From JAICXG01 sp963801255 (GTDB lineage Bacteria > Verrucomicrobiota > Verrucomicrobiia > Chthoniobacterales > UBA10450): a stretch of 64,000 nucleotides of DNA. Below, one piece after another: positions 27,897 through 37,021 of this stretch. A program made the translations under genes and the position numbers. The notes below the pieces were generated by a model. It was not told the origin of the DNA, did not search any database, and saw only the letters and a program-made list of their open reading frames with translations. Position 1 is the stretch's first letter. Each line of letters opens with the position of its first letter. Location of the stretch: positions 124,001 to 188,000 of the forward strand of contig CAWDEC010000019.1 of assembly GCA_963801255.1 (NCBI GenBank). The letters are read 5' to 3'.

Positions 27897-30800
27897 TTAG
27901 GCGACATTCTCGAGGAAGCTCGGCGCCTGGCCTCCGACTTTGACGTCGAGGCCTAACGACTGCATTTCCTTGATTAAGACGTTGAATGATTCTGGAGTTC
28001 CGGCTTCGAGCGAGTTGTCGCCTTTCACGATCGACTCATAGATGCGGGTGCGGCCCTGCACGTCGTCGGACTTCACCGTGAGGAGCTCCTGCAAGGTGTA
28101 AGCCGCGCCGTAAGCCTCAAGCGCCCAAACCTCCATTTCGCCGAAGCGCTGACCACCGTATTGCGCCTTTCCGCCCAGCGGTTGTTGCGTAACCAACGAA
28201 TACGGTCCGACCGCGCGAGCGTGAATCTTGTCCGCCACGAGGTGGCCAAGTTTCATCATGTAAATGTAGCCGACGACGACTTCCTGATCGAAAGCATCGC
28301 CGGTGCGTCCGTCGAAAAGACGAGCCTTGCCGTTTTCCTGGACCCAGGTAAAACCATCGATCTTTTTCGCATCCTCCAGGTAACTGCGGATCTTGCTCTC
28401 GGCGATTCCATCGAAGACCGGGGTCGCGACCTTAAAGCCAAGCGCTTTGGCTGCGACACCGAGGTGTGTTTCGAGCACCTGACCAACGTTCATACGGCTG
28501 GGCACGCCTAACGGATTAAGCACAATCTCGACTGGCGTCCCGTCGGGCAGAAACGGCATGTCTTCCTCAGGCACGATCCGGGCAACGACGCCCTTGTTTC
28601 CATGGCGGCCAGCCATCTTGTCGCCCACGCTCAGTTTGCGCTTACTCGCGATGAAGACCTTTACCTGCTTGATAATGCCAGGGTCGATGTCGTCGCCGCT
28701 CTCGACACGATCCATTGAGCGCTCACGCTCCAATTCCAACTCAGCGAACTTGTGTTCATACTGGGCGATAATTTCGCGGATCTTGTTGCGGATGGGCGAG
28801 GGGTCGATCTCGATGTGGTCATAAGCAATCGCCAGTTTGCGCAAGAGCGTCTTGGTGATTTTGCGATTCGCCGGAATAATAATTTCGCCGGTCTGCGCAT
28901 TGACGACATCGAGCGGGATCTTCTCGCCTAACAAGACATTGGAGAGGGTGTCGGTCAGTTGCTCGGTGAGCTCGTCTTTCTTCTTGCGGTTGTCTTCCGC
29001 GATCGCTTTGAGCTGGCGTTTGGTCTCTGCGGGAGTGAGTTTTTCGCGCGCCACTTCGCGGCGCGAGGAGACTTTGACATCCATCACAATGCCGTAAGTG
29101 CCGGATGGAACGGTGAGTGAAGTGTCCTTCACGTCGGCCGCCTTTTCCCCGAAAATCGCGCGGAGCAGTCGCTCTTCGGGCGCGAGTTCGGTTTCACTCT
29201 TCGGGGTGATTTTGCCAACGAGAATGTCGCCCGGCTTCACTTCCGCGCCGACTCGGATGACGCCGTCGGAACCGAGGTTGCGCAGCGCCTCTTCGCTTAC
29301 ATTTGGGATGTCGCGCGTGATTTCTTCCGGACCGAGTTTGGTGTCGCGGGCGCCGATCTCGAATTCATCGATATGAATGGAAGTGTAGATGTCCTCCTTC
29401 ACCACCTTCTCCGAGATCATGATGGCGTCTTCGAAGTTGTACCCGTTCCAAGGCATGAAGGCGACGAGGACATTGCGACCTAAAGCCAGTTCGCCGTTTT
29501 GTGTGTTCGGGCCGTCGGCGATGACCTGACCCTTCTTCACATGAGCGCCTTTTTTCACGATCGGCTTCTGGTTTACACAGGTGCCGGCGTTAGAGCGCAT
29601 GAACTTGCGCAGCTCGTAAACATGGATGCCTGCCTCGACGTCTGTCTTGAGCTTTTTGCGGCTCTCCGGCATGTCGCCGTCCTTCGTCACGACAATTTGG
29701 TCCGCTGCAACAGAAGCGACTCGGCCAGCCTCGCTCGCGACGACGACCGCGCGGGAATCGCGCGCCACCTTCGACTCGAGACCGGTGCCGACGAGCGGCG
29801 CTTCGGAAACGATCAGCGGCACGCCCTGTCGTTGCATGTTTGAACCCATGAGCGCGCGGTTAGCGTCGTCATGTTCGAGGAATGGGATGAGCCCCGCTGC
29901 TACGGAGACGAGCTGTTTCGGCGAAACATCCATGTAGTGGACTTTCGTCGGCTCGACTTCGAGGAAGTCACCGCGGTAACGGACGGAAACTTTTTCGCCG
30001 GTGAAGCGGCCTTTCTCATCCATCGGCGCGTTGGCTTGTGCGACAATGAAGTTCTCTTCGCGATCGCCCGTGAGGTAATCGACCTGTTCGCTCACTCGCC
30101 CGTTCTCGACTTTGCGATATGGCGTTTCGATAAAGCCGAATTCATTAATTCGCGCGAACGTCGACATCGAGCTGATGAGACCAATGTTTGGACCTTCCGG
30201 CGTTTCGATGGGACAGATGCGACCGTAATGCGATGGATGAACGTCGCGCACTTCGAAGCCCGCGCGATCGCGCGAGAGCCCACCTGGTCCGAGGGCGGAG
30301 AGACGGCGTTTGTGCGTCAATTCTGCCAGCGGGTTGGTTTGATCCATGAACTGTGAGAGCTGCGAACGACCGAAGAAGTCGCGGACCACAGCACTGAGCG
30401 CTTTCGGATTGATCAGCTTCTGCGGAGTCATGCCGTCGATGTTTACGTCGAACAGAGTCATGCGCTCTTTCACGAGGCGCTCGGTGCGTGCGAGACCGAC
30501 GCGACACTGATTCGCAAGCAGTTCGCCAACTGTGCGAACGCGACGACTGCCGAGATGATCGATATCGTCGAGGGTGCCTTCGCCGCGGCGAAGATTGATT
30601 AGATACTTGATTGCCGCGATGAAATCCTTGTCGGTGAGTATGCGCTCGCCGAGATCGACGTTGATGCCGAGTTTCTGATTGATTTTGTAGCGCCCGACAC
30701 GGCCCAGATCATATTTCTTTGGGTCGAAGAAGAGACGTTTTAGGAGCGCCTTGGCATTCGCGACCGTCGGAGGATCGCCGGGACGTAGCTTGCGATAGAT

Positions 30801-31721
30801 ATCCTTCAGCGCCTCCTCCTGGTCGTGCGCCGGATCTTTCTTGAGTGCTTTCACCACGGTGTCGTCGTGCGAAATATCGATCACTTTTATTTCCTTGTGA
30901 CCGAGCCCCATGATCTGGCGGACTGCGGCAAGAGTGAGCGGTTCGAAGGCGCGCGCGACGGTGACTTCGCCATCGAGCACATCGGCTGTCAGCACTTTGG
31001 TCGCGAGACTTGCCTCGTCGAGCTTTTCGCTCAGCTTCAAGTTTTCGATGTTGTAGAAAAGCTTGATTACTTCTTCGTCCGAACCGTAGCCGAGAGCGCG
31101 AAGAAAGGTGGTGGCGAGGAATTTCCGGCGGCGTTTGCGGCGATCGAGGTAGATGTAAAGAAGATCGGCGGTATCAAACTGCACTTCGATCCACGAGCCC
31201 CGGTCAGGAATGATGCGGAAGCTGTAAAGTACTTTGCCGTTGAGGTGTATGCTCGACTCGAAGGCGATGCCCGGTGAACGATGCAATTGGCTGACAACGA
31301 CGCGCTCCGCGCCGTTGATCACAAATGTGCCTGAGGCTGTCATGAGTGGGATTTCACCCATGTAAACCTTTTCCTCTTTCGTTCCCTTCTCTTCCTTCAG
31401 GAGAAAGGTCACGTGCAACGGCGCGCTATAGGTCTGCCCTTCGCGCTGCGCTTCAAGCGCGCTCAATTTGGGTTCGCCGATTTCGTAGTGGCTGAAATCG
31501 AGGACCGCCTTCTCATCATAACTTTCAATCGGGAAGACTTCCTTGAAGACGGTTTGTAAACCGACGTTCCTGCGTTTGCTCGCCGCGACGTCTTTCTGCA
31601 GAAAATCGACGTAGGAATTGAGTTGGACTTCGATCAGATTTGGCGGCTCAATGGCTTCTTTGATTGAGCCGAAATGGATACGTTCTGTTGCGGTACGGTC
31701 TGACATAACTGGTGGCACCAA
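27897..31721 (-). CDS. rpoB: RNA polymerase beta subunit
   Basis: This is the 1274-residue beta subunit of RNA polymerase. The rifampicin-pocket region reads SQLSQFMDQTNPLAELTHKR followed by RLSALGPGG, with the usual sensitive-type residues. The active-site region RHGNKGV and the C-terminal GGKAQYGGQRFGEMEVWALE are present. The start is uncertain. A GTG at 31721 has an AGGAG 4 bases upstream on the minus strand. The ATG at 31706 (MSDRTATERIHFG) better matches the usual family N-terminus but lacks a well-spaced Shine-Dalgarno sequence. The stop TAA lies inside a one-mismatch 9-mer (27894-27902). One exact 9-mer encodes SLG at 27951. The gene is preceded by a 354-base hairpin-rich spacer after rplL. 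Confidence 0.97.
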   Translation of the reverse strand: MVPPVMSDRTATERIHFGSIKEAIEPPNLIEVQLNSYVDFLQKDVAASKRRNVGLQTVFKEVFPIESYDEKAVLDFSHYEIGEPKLSALEAQREGQTYSAPLHVTFLLKEEKGTKEEKVYMGEIPLMTASGTFVINGAERVVVSQLHRSPGIAFESSIHLNGKVLYSFRIIPDRGSWIEVQFDTADLLYIYLDRRKRRRKFLATTFLRALGYGSDEEVIKLFYNIENLKLSEKLDEASLATKVLTADVLDGEVTVARAFEPLTLAAVRQIMGLGHKEIKVIDISHDDTVVKALKKDPAHDQEEALKDIYRKLRPGDPPTVANAKALLKRLFFDPKKYDLGRVGRYKINQKLGINVDLGERILTDKDFIAAIKYLINLRRGEGTLDDIDHLGSRRVRTVGELLANQCRVGLARTERLVKERMTLFDVNIDGMTPQKLINPKALSAVVRDFFGRSQLSQFMDQTNPLAELTHKRRLSALGPGGLSRDRAGFEVRDVHPSHYGRICPIETPEGPNIGLISSMSTFARINEFGFIETPYRKVENGRVSEQVDYLTGDREENFIVAQANAPMDEKGRFTGEKVSVRYRGDFLEVEPTKVHYMDVSPKQLVSVAAGLIPFLEHDDANRALMGSNMQRQGVPLIVSEAPLVGTGLESKVARDSRAVVVASEAGRVASVAADQIVVTKDGDMPESRKKLKTDVEAGIHVYELRKFMRSNAGTCVNQKPIVKKGAHVKKGQVIADGPNTQNGELALGRNVLVAFMPWNGYNFEDAIMISEKVVKEDIYTSIHIDEFEIGARDTKLGPEEITRDIPNVSEEALRNLGSDGVIRVGAEVKPGDILVGKITPKSETELAPEERLLRAIFGEKAADVKDTSLTVPSGTYGIVMDVKVSSRREVAREKLTPAETKRQLKAIAEDNRKKKDELTEQLTDTLSNVLLGEKIPLDVVNAQTGEIIIPANRKITKTLLRKLAIAYDHIEIDPSPIRNKIREIIAQYEHKFAELELERERSMDRVESGDDIDPGIIKQVKVFIASKRKLSVGDKMAGRHGNKGVVARIVPEEDMPFLPDGTPVEIVLNPLGVPSRMNVGQVLETHLGVAAKALGFKVATPVFDGIAESKIRSYLEDAKKIDGFTWVQENGKARLFDGRTGDAFDQEVVVGYIYMMKLGHLVADKIHARAVGPYSLVTQQPLGGKAQYGGQRFGEMEVWALEAYGAAYTLQELLTVKSDDVQGRTRIYESIVKGDNSLEAGTPESFNVLIKEMQSLGLDVKVGGQAPSFLENVA

Positions 31722-32075
31722 TCTCCTATGGTTAAACCGGCAGCGATCCTGGATTGGAGATCGCGCGGAGTCCTGGGGTCACGGCATTTGCCGAAAAAAG
31801 CGGGCAAAAAAAGTGGCAGCAAAACGGCGGTCTGTCAAAGCGACCTCCACCGTTTTGTTGCCAATCTTGAATTCTACCGTCGAGTGCGGAGTAAAAATAC
31901 CTTGCGCGACCTGTTATCCGAAAAGAGGGGGATGGTTAATATCCACATCCCGTCGACGGGCGCAAGGACTTTTCTGAAAGATCAGGAAGGAGAAGACGGC
32001 TGGCGCGTAACCAGCCGTTCTCTCTTAACGATCCGCCAACCTGGTAGCGTCCCGCGCCTCGGCGACAGATGAAAT
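31722..32075 (-). promoter_or_regulatory. rplL-rpoB spacer with several hairpins (possible attenuator/processing region)
   Basis: No gene is visible in this 354-base spacer. It contains an inverted repeat with arms CAAAACGG (31820-31827) and CCGTTTTG (31850-31857), and an inner GGTC/GACC pair (31829-31832, 31842-31845). A second hairpin has arms ACGGCTGG (31996-32003) and CCAGCCGT (32011-32018) with a 7-base loop, and there is a 12-base palindrome at 31949-31960. On the minus strand neither large hairpin is followed by a long T run, so full termination is unlikely. In E. coli the rplL-rpoB gap holds a partial attenuator and an RNase III site that set the ratio of ribosomal protein to polymerase; a similar role here is inference. 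Confidence 0.55.
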
Positions 32076-32462
32076 TTACTTGATCTCGACTTTGGCGCCG
32101 GCCGATTCGACCTTTTTCTTGATCTCTTCGGCTTCTTCCTTAGTCACGCCTTCCTTGAGCGGTTTAGGCGCGCCTTCGACCAAGGCCTTGGCTTCAGCCA
32201 GGCCGAGTCCGGGCACTGCGGCACGAACTTCCTTGATGACGGCGATCTTGTTGCCGCCCATCTCCGTGAGGATGACGTCGAAAGCTGTTTTCTCTTCAGC
32301 TGCCGGGGCGGCTGCGCCACCACCGGCCGCGGGTGCTGCTGCCACCGCGACGGGAGCAGCCGCGCTCACGCCCCATTTTTCTTCGAGTTGCTTCACCAAA
32401 CCAGCAACCTCAAGAACGGTCAGGCCGCTCAGTTGCTCCACCAATGCATTCATGTCTGCCAT
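32076..32462 (-). CDS. rplL: 50S ribosomal protein L7/L12
   Basis: This 128-residue ribosomal stalk protein recruits translation factors to the GTPase centre. An N-terminal dimerisation helix (about 1-35) is followed by an alanine-rich hinge (about 38-55, AAPAAGGGAAAPAAEEK). The conserved C-terminal domain reads KTAFDVILTEMGGNKIAVIK and VKEAP-like LVEGAPKPLKEGVTKEEAEE. A strong Shine-Dalgarno sequence (GGAGG, 6 bases before ATG) precedes it, in keeping with the need for several L7/L12 copies per ribosome. It lies 172 bases downstream of rplJ; that gap contains the short palindrome GCTTCCGGAAGC (32482-32493). No exact 9-mer is inside. Confidence 0.97.
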   Translation of the reverse strand: MADMNALVEQLSGLTVLEVAGLVKQLEEKWGVSAAAPVAVAAAPAAGGGAAAPAAEEKTAFDVILTEMGGNKIAVIKEVRAAVPGLGLAEAKALVEGAPKPLKEGVTKEEAEEIKKKVESAGAKVEIK

Positions 32463-32634
32463 TTTATTTCCTCCAATTGCCGCTTCCGGAAGCCTCCGGA
32501 AAATTAAGCGTGATAGCCATCGCGCCGGACAGTTTGTTTTTGTTTTTCTTTCTCCCCTTCAAGGGGCGAAATCGTTAGTTATTAATCAGGTTTTCGGAGT
32601 CGGGGGGGACCGCTCCATTTCAAATTCTTTTTCG

Positions 32635-33168
32635 TTAGGCGGCGGCTTGCGCCGGTTCGCCTTCCTTTTCGGCTTTCGCGCTTAAGAGCCGGGCGAGGGC
32701 GGAGGCGGGTTCGTTTAACGTTCGAACCAACCGGGTCGCCGGCGCCAGAAGAAGACCTAAGAACTGTGCCTGCAAAACCTCACGGCTCGGCAGATCGGCA
32801 AGCGATTCCACGTCCGAGGTCGAAAGAATGTTCTTGTCGACCACGCCGACTTTGAGCGCTGCTAGCTTGAACTCCGCCGCAAAACTTTTCAGCACTTTCG
32901 CGACCGGTGCGACGTCCTTGTCGCCGTAGACGACAGCTGTCTGGCCGCTAAGTTGCTCGGCGATGTCGGGCAAGTCACTCGCTGCGAGAGCGCGCTTGAG
33001 AAAGCTATTCTTGACCACGTGCACTTCGGCACCTGTGGAGGCGAGGCGATTCCGCAGCTCGCCGAAATTGGTCACGCTCATCCGCTGGTAGTCGGTCACA
33101 AGCAGGAACGGCGAGCGATTGAGTTTCTCGGCGAGGTCCGAGACGATGCTGGCTTTTTCAGGTCTCAT
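32635..33168 (-). CDS. rplJ: 50S ribosomal protein L10
   Basis: This 177-residue protein is the base of the L7/L12 stalk. It begins MRPEKASIVSDLAEKLNRSP and has the typical VTDYQRMSVTNFGELRNRL motif and the C-terminal helix that binds L7/L12 dimers (about 140-170). It sits between rplA and rplL in the standard order. In other bacteria L10-L12 represses its own operon by binding the leader; I cannot identify that leader here. The gene ends in four GCC/GCG alanine codons and a TAA that lies inside the exact 9-mer 32632-32640, so the dispersed sequence provides the stop codon. Confidence 0.95.
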   Translation of the reverse strand: MRPEKASIVSDLAEKLNRSPFLLVTDYQRMSVTNFGELRNRLASTGAEVHVVKNSFLKRALAASDLPDIAEQLSGQTAVVYGDKDVAPVAKVLKSFAAEFKLAALKVGVVDKNILSTSDVESLADLPSREVLQAQFLGLLLAPATRLVRTLNEPASALARLLSAKAEKEGEPAQAAA

Positions 33169-33199
33169 GATGGTGGAATAACTAAATCGTGAATCGCGG

Positions 33200-33901
33200 T
33201 TAGACGCTGAGGTAGGGTGACGGATCGATGCGCAAGCCTGGCGACATTGTGGCAGACAGCGTCAGGCCCTCGAGAAAACGCCCCTTGGCTGTGGCCGGTC
33301 GTGCCTTTACCACCGCATCGATAATGGCGCTGCCGTTTTCCACCAGCTGGTTCTCGGCAAAAGAGAATTTGCCCACCGGCACGGCGACGTTGCCGTTCTT
33401 ATCGAGCTTGAATTCCACACGACCTGCTTTGACCTCCTGGACCGCTTTGGCCGTATCGTCGGTCACGGTGCCGGTCTTCGGATTGGGCATGAGTCCACGC
33501 GGACCGAGAACTTTACCAAGTTTGCGCACCTCCGACATGGCTCCGGGCGTAGCGACCGCGACATCAAAATCCTGAAAACCTTCCTGGATCTTCTTCACCA
33601 GATCCATGAAACCAACATACTCCGCGCCAGCGTTTTTAGCCGCGCGCGCCGCTTCGCCTTCCGCGAAAACCAGGACACGAACCTGTTTGCCGCTGCCGTG
33701 CGGGAGCGGACAAGTCCCGCGCACCATCTGGTCGGACTGCTTCGGATCAACCCCGAGCCGAAACGACATGGTGACCGTCTGGTCAAACTTGGTCGGCGGC
33801 AGTTTTTTTAGAGTGCTGACGGCCTCGGCGAAGCTGTAAGCCTTGGTCCGATCCACCAGCCCTGCGGCGGCGCGATAACGTTTGCTGCGATTTTTTTGCA
33901 T
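33200..33901 (-). CDS. rplA: 50S ribosomal protein L1
   Basis: This 233-residue L1 protein of the 23S rRNA stalk matches the family length. Conserved parts include KFDQTVTMSFRLGVDPKQSD, VRGTCPLPHGSGK and GPRGLMPNPKTGTVTDD. It is the first gene of this ribosomal/polymerase block. The usual upstream partner rplK is absent: the next gene upstream on the same strand is a glycosyltransferase, 152 bases away. Only a weak Shine-Dalgarno sequence precedes the ATG at 33901. The upstream gap contains a near-copy of the 9-mer (33927-33935) and a candidate promoter. Confidence 0.96.
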   Translation of the reverse strand: MQKNRSKRYRAAAGLVDRTKAYSFAEAVSTLKKLPPTKFDQTVTMSFRLGVDPKQSDQMVRGTCPLPHGSGKQVRVLVFAEGEAARAAKNAGAEYVGFMDLVKKIQEGFQDFDVAVATPGAMSEVRKLGKVLGPRGLMPNPKTGTVTDDTAKAVQEVKAGRVEFKLDKNGNVAVPVGKFSFAENQLVENGSAIIDAVVKARPATAKGRFLEGLTLSATMSPGLRIDPSPYLSV

Positions 33902-33985
33902 GATGATTTCAGTTCCAACGAGCCTCGCCTAGCGACGCTCTCCTGAGTAAAATTTAACCGCGCGCAAAGTCGCGGCGGGACGTGG

Positions 33986-34013
33986 AAAGTAGCGAAACAA
34001 CTTTCGCTGTCAA
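33986..34013 (-). promoter_or_regulatory. Candidate promoter for the rplA-rpoC operon
   Basis: Read on the minus strand there is a perfect TTGACA (34008-34013) followed after 16 bases by TACTTT (33986-33991), a poor -10 element. It lies about 85-110 bases upstream of rplA. The spacer contains an inverted repeat, AGCGAAA and TTTCGCT (33991-33997 and 34002-34008), which could be a control element. Support is a sequence match only. Confidence 0.4.
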
Positions 34014-34053
34014 AGCGATTTCTGAAAAGCGGGCCTTAAGATCGTCCGATTAT

Positions 34054-34803
34054 TCAGCGGCCGACGCCAACTTGTTCTTTTGTCGTTGTCCGGGCTTCTT
34101 CGATAACCTTATAAGTCAACTGACGCGAAAGCAGCCAGCGGACGCCAAACATGTCGACCGTCGCCTGCACGGCTCGGTTGCCGAGGCCGTATTTACTCTG
34201 ACCGAAGGTGCGGGCACGATGGTTTACCGGAACCTCTATCAGCCGATAGCCGGCGCCTTTCACCAGAGCGGGAATGAAACGGTGCATACCCTTAAAAGGG
34301 ACAAACGCGCGCACGCATTCGTGGCGCATGGCTTTGAGCGTGCAGCCCGTGTCCCGCACACCGTCCTTTGTAAACCGGCTACGAACGAAATTGGCGATTC
34401 TACTCGTTAGGCGTTTGACCAGTGTATCCTTACGCCGCGCTCGGTAGCCGCACACCAGATCGGCTCCCTGTTCGACCTCGGCCACCAAACGCGGAATGTC
34501 AGCTGGGTCGTTTTGCAGATCGCCGTCGATCAGCACGACAATGGCACCACGGGCAGCCTTCGCGCCGACATAGAGCGCGGCGCTTTGCCCGGTGTTTTTT
34601 TCAAAATGAAGAATACGAACTTCCGGTGATCTCGTCAGGCGAGAGAGCGTTCGATCGCTCGAACCGTCGTCGACGAAAATGATCTCGTGATTCACCTGCG
34701 CAAGGGCCGCGGACAGCTCCGCCTGGAGAATCGGCACATTCTCCTCTTCGTTGAAAAGCGGAACGACGACCGAAACCGCCGGGGGCGAAGTCTCCTCGTT
34801 CAT
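34054..34803 (-). CDS. GT2-family polyprenyl-phosphate glycosyltransferase
   Basis: This 249-residue family 2 glycosyltransferase is of the dolichol-phosphate-mannose synthase/ArnC type. Motifs are VSVVVPLFNEEENV near the N-terminus, FVDDGSSDRT, the catalytic DGDLQNDP, and the late RARTFGQSKYGLGNR. No C-terminal membrane domain is present, so it is probably a peripheral inner-membrane enzyme charging undecaprenyl phosphate with a sugar. It overlaps the ArnT/PMT-like gene upstream by 4 bases (ATGA), implying coupling: this enzyme would make the lipid-linked sugar that the membrane transferase uses. An exact 9-mer at 34404 encodes LT (KRLTSR). The sugar donor cannot be told from sequence. Confidence 0.88.
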   Translation of the reverse strand: MNEETSPPAVSVVVPLFNEEENVPILQAELSAALAQVNHEIIFVDDGSSDRTLSRLTRSPEVRILHFEKNTGQSAALYVGAKAARGAIVVLIDGDLQNDPADIPRLVAEVEQGADLVCGYRARRKDTLVKRLTSRIANFVRSRFTKDGVRDTGCTLKAMRHECVRAFVPFKGMHRFIPALVKGAGYRLIEVPVNHRARTFGQSKYGLGNRAVQATVDMFGVRWLLSRQLTYKVIEEARTTTKEQVGVGR

Positions 34804-36374
34804 AGCGGCATTGTCCGATAGTCGTAGCAGGCAAAGACCTGCACCTCACGCAACAACCGCTGGCCGGCGCGCACTTCGATCGTGGCGATTGGCTGCGTGC
34901 GCTCGAAGCCGCCCCGAATCGCGCGCGGCAAGTTCGTTCGTTTCCCGAGTTGCAGATATAAGGCAGTGCGACCGGTGAAAAGATTTCTGCCCGACTCTTC
35001 AGTGTAGATTTCGTCAGGCTCGCGCTGTTCGTTAGGCGGAAGTGGCTCGAATTCGTCATAGCGGGGCCAGAACGAAAATTGGTTCACCATGTCCTGCGAT
35101 TCCGGAATATAGACCGGCGGGTGCTCCGGGCCTTCGATCCGTTTGTCGGAAAGGTAAAAAGCCAGCTCCGCGGCGCGATCCCGTTCATCTGCAATGAGGA
35201 AAACCTTTTGCCCGGTGCGTGTTTCAAAATCGTGCCGCACCTTCTCTACCGCGTCAGCAAATGAGCGCCAGCCGCGCATGCGATCGGTCGGGTCGCGGCC
35301 GCGTCGATCAATTCCGGTGTTGTTCGTCATCAGCGCGACGAGCAATGCAGTCATGAAGAGACCGAGGAGGACGGCTGCGTTCATCCAATGCCGTGCCGCG
35401 CCGCGTGAGGCCGACCGTTCCCTCCAATAGGATACCGCGAGGATTGCGAGACTGAGAAAAGCGAGTCCGTCCCAGTTGGGCGCGGCGGCTTTGTTAATCG
35501 AGAGCAATGTGTAGAAAATGAAAACCGGCAGACCGAACCAAAGAAGATAAAGCACCTTGAAATTTTGCCGGGCGCGCTTCCAGCTTGCGATCGTCGCCCA
35601 GGCCAGACCGAAGAAGAACAGCGGCGAATAGGTCACGAAATGTTCCCCCAAAAAGCTGAGCAACTCGAACGGATGAACACCTGGCGTTTCATTCAGACTT
35701 CCGCGCGATTTGAGATGCGCTAATGTGATCCAGGCCCGTTGCGAATTCCAAACGATTGGCGGGATGGTGCAAACGGCGAAAGTAAGGATGAGCAGGTAGA
35801 GGTTGGGCCGGAAAAATTCTCGGCGGAGCCGCGATACAAGCGCGAGTACGAGCAGAACCGAAACCAGCTCGAGAGCATTGGTGTATTTACAAAGAAAACC
35901 AAGGCCAATGAGCAATCCAGTGAGCGGCCACCATCCGGAAAAAGCGGGACTGCGTTCCAGTGCCAGCCAAAAGGTGTAGAACGCCGCCACCCAAAAAAAG
36001 ATCGAGAGCGGATCGATCGTCATCACGATGCTGCCGAGATTGAAAATCGGCGTCACGTTGAGCACGATCACCGTCCAAAATCCGGCGAGCGAACTAAACA
36101 AATGCTGCGCCAGATAATAAAGAAGGAGACTGGTTCCAGCGGCGAAGAACGGACTCCAAAACCGTACGCCGAATTCAGTGTCGCCGAAGATGGCTGTGCT
36201 AGAACGGATCACGAACGCGACGCCGGGTCCTTTGCTGAAGTAAGCGAGCGCCGGTCGCTGCGCCCACATCCAATAGTAAGCTTCGTCCGGTGAGAGCTGC
36301 GTTGCGTCCAGCAGGAGCAGGCGAATCGACGTGAGAACGAAAAGAAAAATCCAGACCGCGCGTGTCGTGCTCAT
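34800..36374 (-). CDS. ArnT/PMT-like membrane glycosyltransferase (GT39/GT83 type)
   Basis: This 524-residue polytopic membrane protein has the GT-C signature of ArnT/PMT enzymes: an early acidic loop LSPDEAYYWMWAQRP, then AYFSKGPGVAFVI and roughly ten hydrophobic segments, with a soluble periplasmic C-terminal part (about 360-524). I place the start at 36374 (MSTTRAVWIFL). There the ATG overlaps the PAP2 stop by 4 bases, whereas the in-frame start at 36428 would add 18 unlikely residues. The family moves a sugar from a polyprenyl-phosphate carrier onto lipid A, protein or another acceptor on the periplasmic side. Flanking PAP2 and GT2 genes support a lipid-linked glycan pathway. An exact 9-mer encodes PNE at 35029. 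Confidence 0.85.
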   Translation of the reverse strand: MSTTRAVWIFLFVLTSIRLLLLDATQLSPDEAYYWMWAQRPALAYFSKGPGVAFVIRSSTAIFGDTEFGVRFWSPFFAAGTSLLLYYLAQHLFSSLAGFWTVIVLNVTPIFNLGSIVMTIDPLSIFFWVAAFYTFWLALERSPAFSGWWPLTGLLIGLGFLCKYTNALELVSVLLVLALVSRLRREFFRPNLYLLILTFAVCTIPPIVWNSQRAWITLAHLKSRGSLNETPGVHPFELLSFLGEHFVTYSPLFFFGLAWATIASWKRARQNFKVLYLLWFGLPVFIFYTLLSINKAAAPNWDGLAFLSLAILAVSYWRERSASRGAARHWMNAAVLLGLFMTALLVALMTNNTGIDRRGRDPTDRMRGWRSFADAVEKVRHDFETRTGQKVFLIADERDRAAELAFYLSDKRIEGPEHPPVYIPESQDMVNQFSFWPRYDEFEPLPPNEQREPDEIYTEESGRNLFTGRTALYLQLGKRTNLPRAIRGGFERTQPIATIEVRAGQRLLREVQVFACYDYRTMPL

Positions 36375-37021
36375 GCGATTGCATCGCCTACCAGGCGTGG
36401 ATGCCTGAAGAAAAACTGGGGCGCCCATTTTGCTGCCGCCCAGCGATAGACGATTTCAAAGAGCGCGAGCATCAGCGAGGTCGTTCCGGCGGCGAGAAAG
36501 AATGTCGCCGTTACGTCGCTTGGCCAATGCGCCCCAAGATAAACCCGTGACCAGGCGATCGCTCCGGCAAAAAGAAAGTACAGCCAGCCCCAGCGCCGAA
36601 AGAAAAAGCTCAGGATGACTGCGATCGTCACATTGTTTGTCACATGTCCGGATGGAAATGATGGACCTGAGCGCGTTCGGTCACTCACGTCAGAATAACG
36701 AACCTTTACTGGCTTAAAAAGAGTCAGAAATTCCGGGCGCGCCTTTGACAATTCGATCATCCGCACGCGCTCGACCTGTTTCGGTCGGCGGCGGTCGACA
36801 AACTTTTTCAGGCTGGAAGTGAGATTGGCATTCACGACCAGCGCAAGTCCAAGACACACGATCAACGCGCGCCCTTTGAATCCGCCAAGAATGAGAGCCC
36901 ACAAAACCAGCACCACGATGAGCGGTTTCCATATCTCGACGTTGCTGATTGCAGCCATGAACAAATCGAGAGCCGGATTCGTCCACTGCTGGTTGATTAG
37001 GTAAAAGAGCGATTGGTCCAA
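36371..37021 (-). CDS. PAP2-family membrane phosphatase
   Basis: This 216-residue membrane protein carries the full PAP2 phosphatase signature: KKFVDRRRP (72-80), PSGH (123-126) and SRVYLGAHWPSD (158-169), with the catalytic histidines in the last two. About five TMs are visible. Such enzymes dephosphorylate lipid phosphates, for example undecaprenyl pyrophosphate or lipid A. It is the first gene of the three-gene envelope operon and its stop overlaps the next start by 4 bases. With a lipid-linked sugar transferase downstream, a role in recycling or trimming a polyprenyl carrier or lipid A phosphate is the simplest inference. The gene diverges from the outer-membrane lipoprotein-type gene on the plus strand. 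Confidence 0.88.
   Translation of the reverse strand: MDQSLFYLINQQWTNPALDLFMAAISNVEIWKPLIVVLVLWALILGGFKGRALIVCLGLALVVNANLTSSLKKFVDRRRPKQVERVRMIELSKARPEFLTLFKPVKVRYSDVSDRTRSGPSFPSGHVTNNVTIAVILSFFFRRWGWLYFLFAGAIAWSRVYLGAHWPSDVTATFFLAAGTTSLMLALFEIVYRWAAAKWAPQFFFRHPRLVGDAIA

Noticed and set aside
31949..31960. 12-base palindrome as an operator
   Set aside because: It is a single self-complementary site with no second copy or promoter nearby; chance is plausible. It is mentioned only as part of the spacer.
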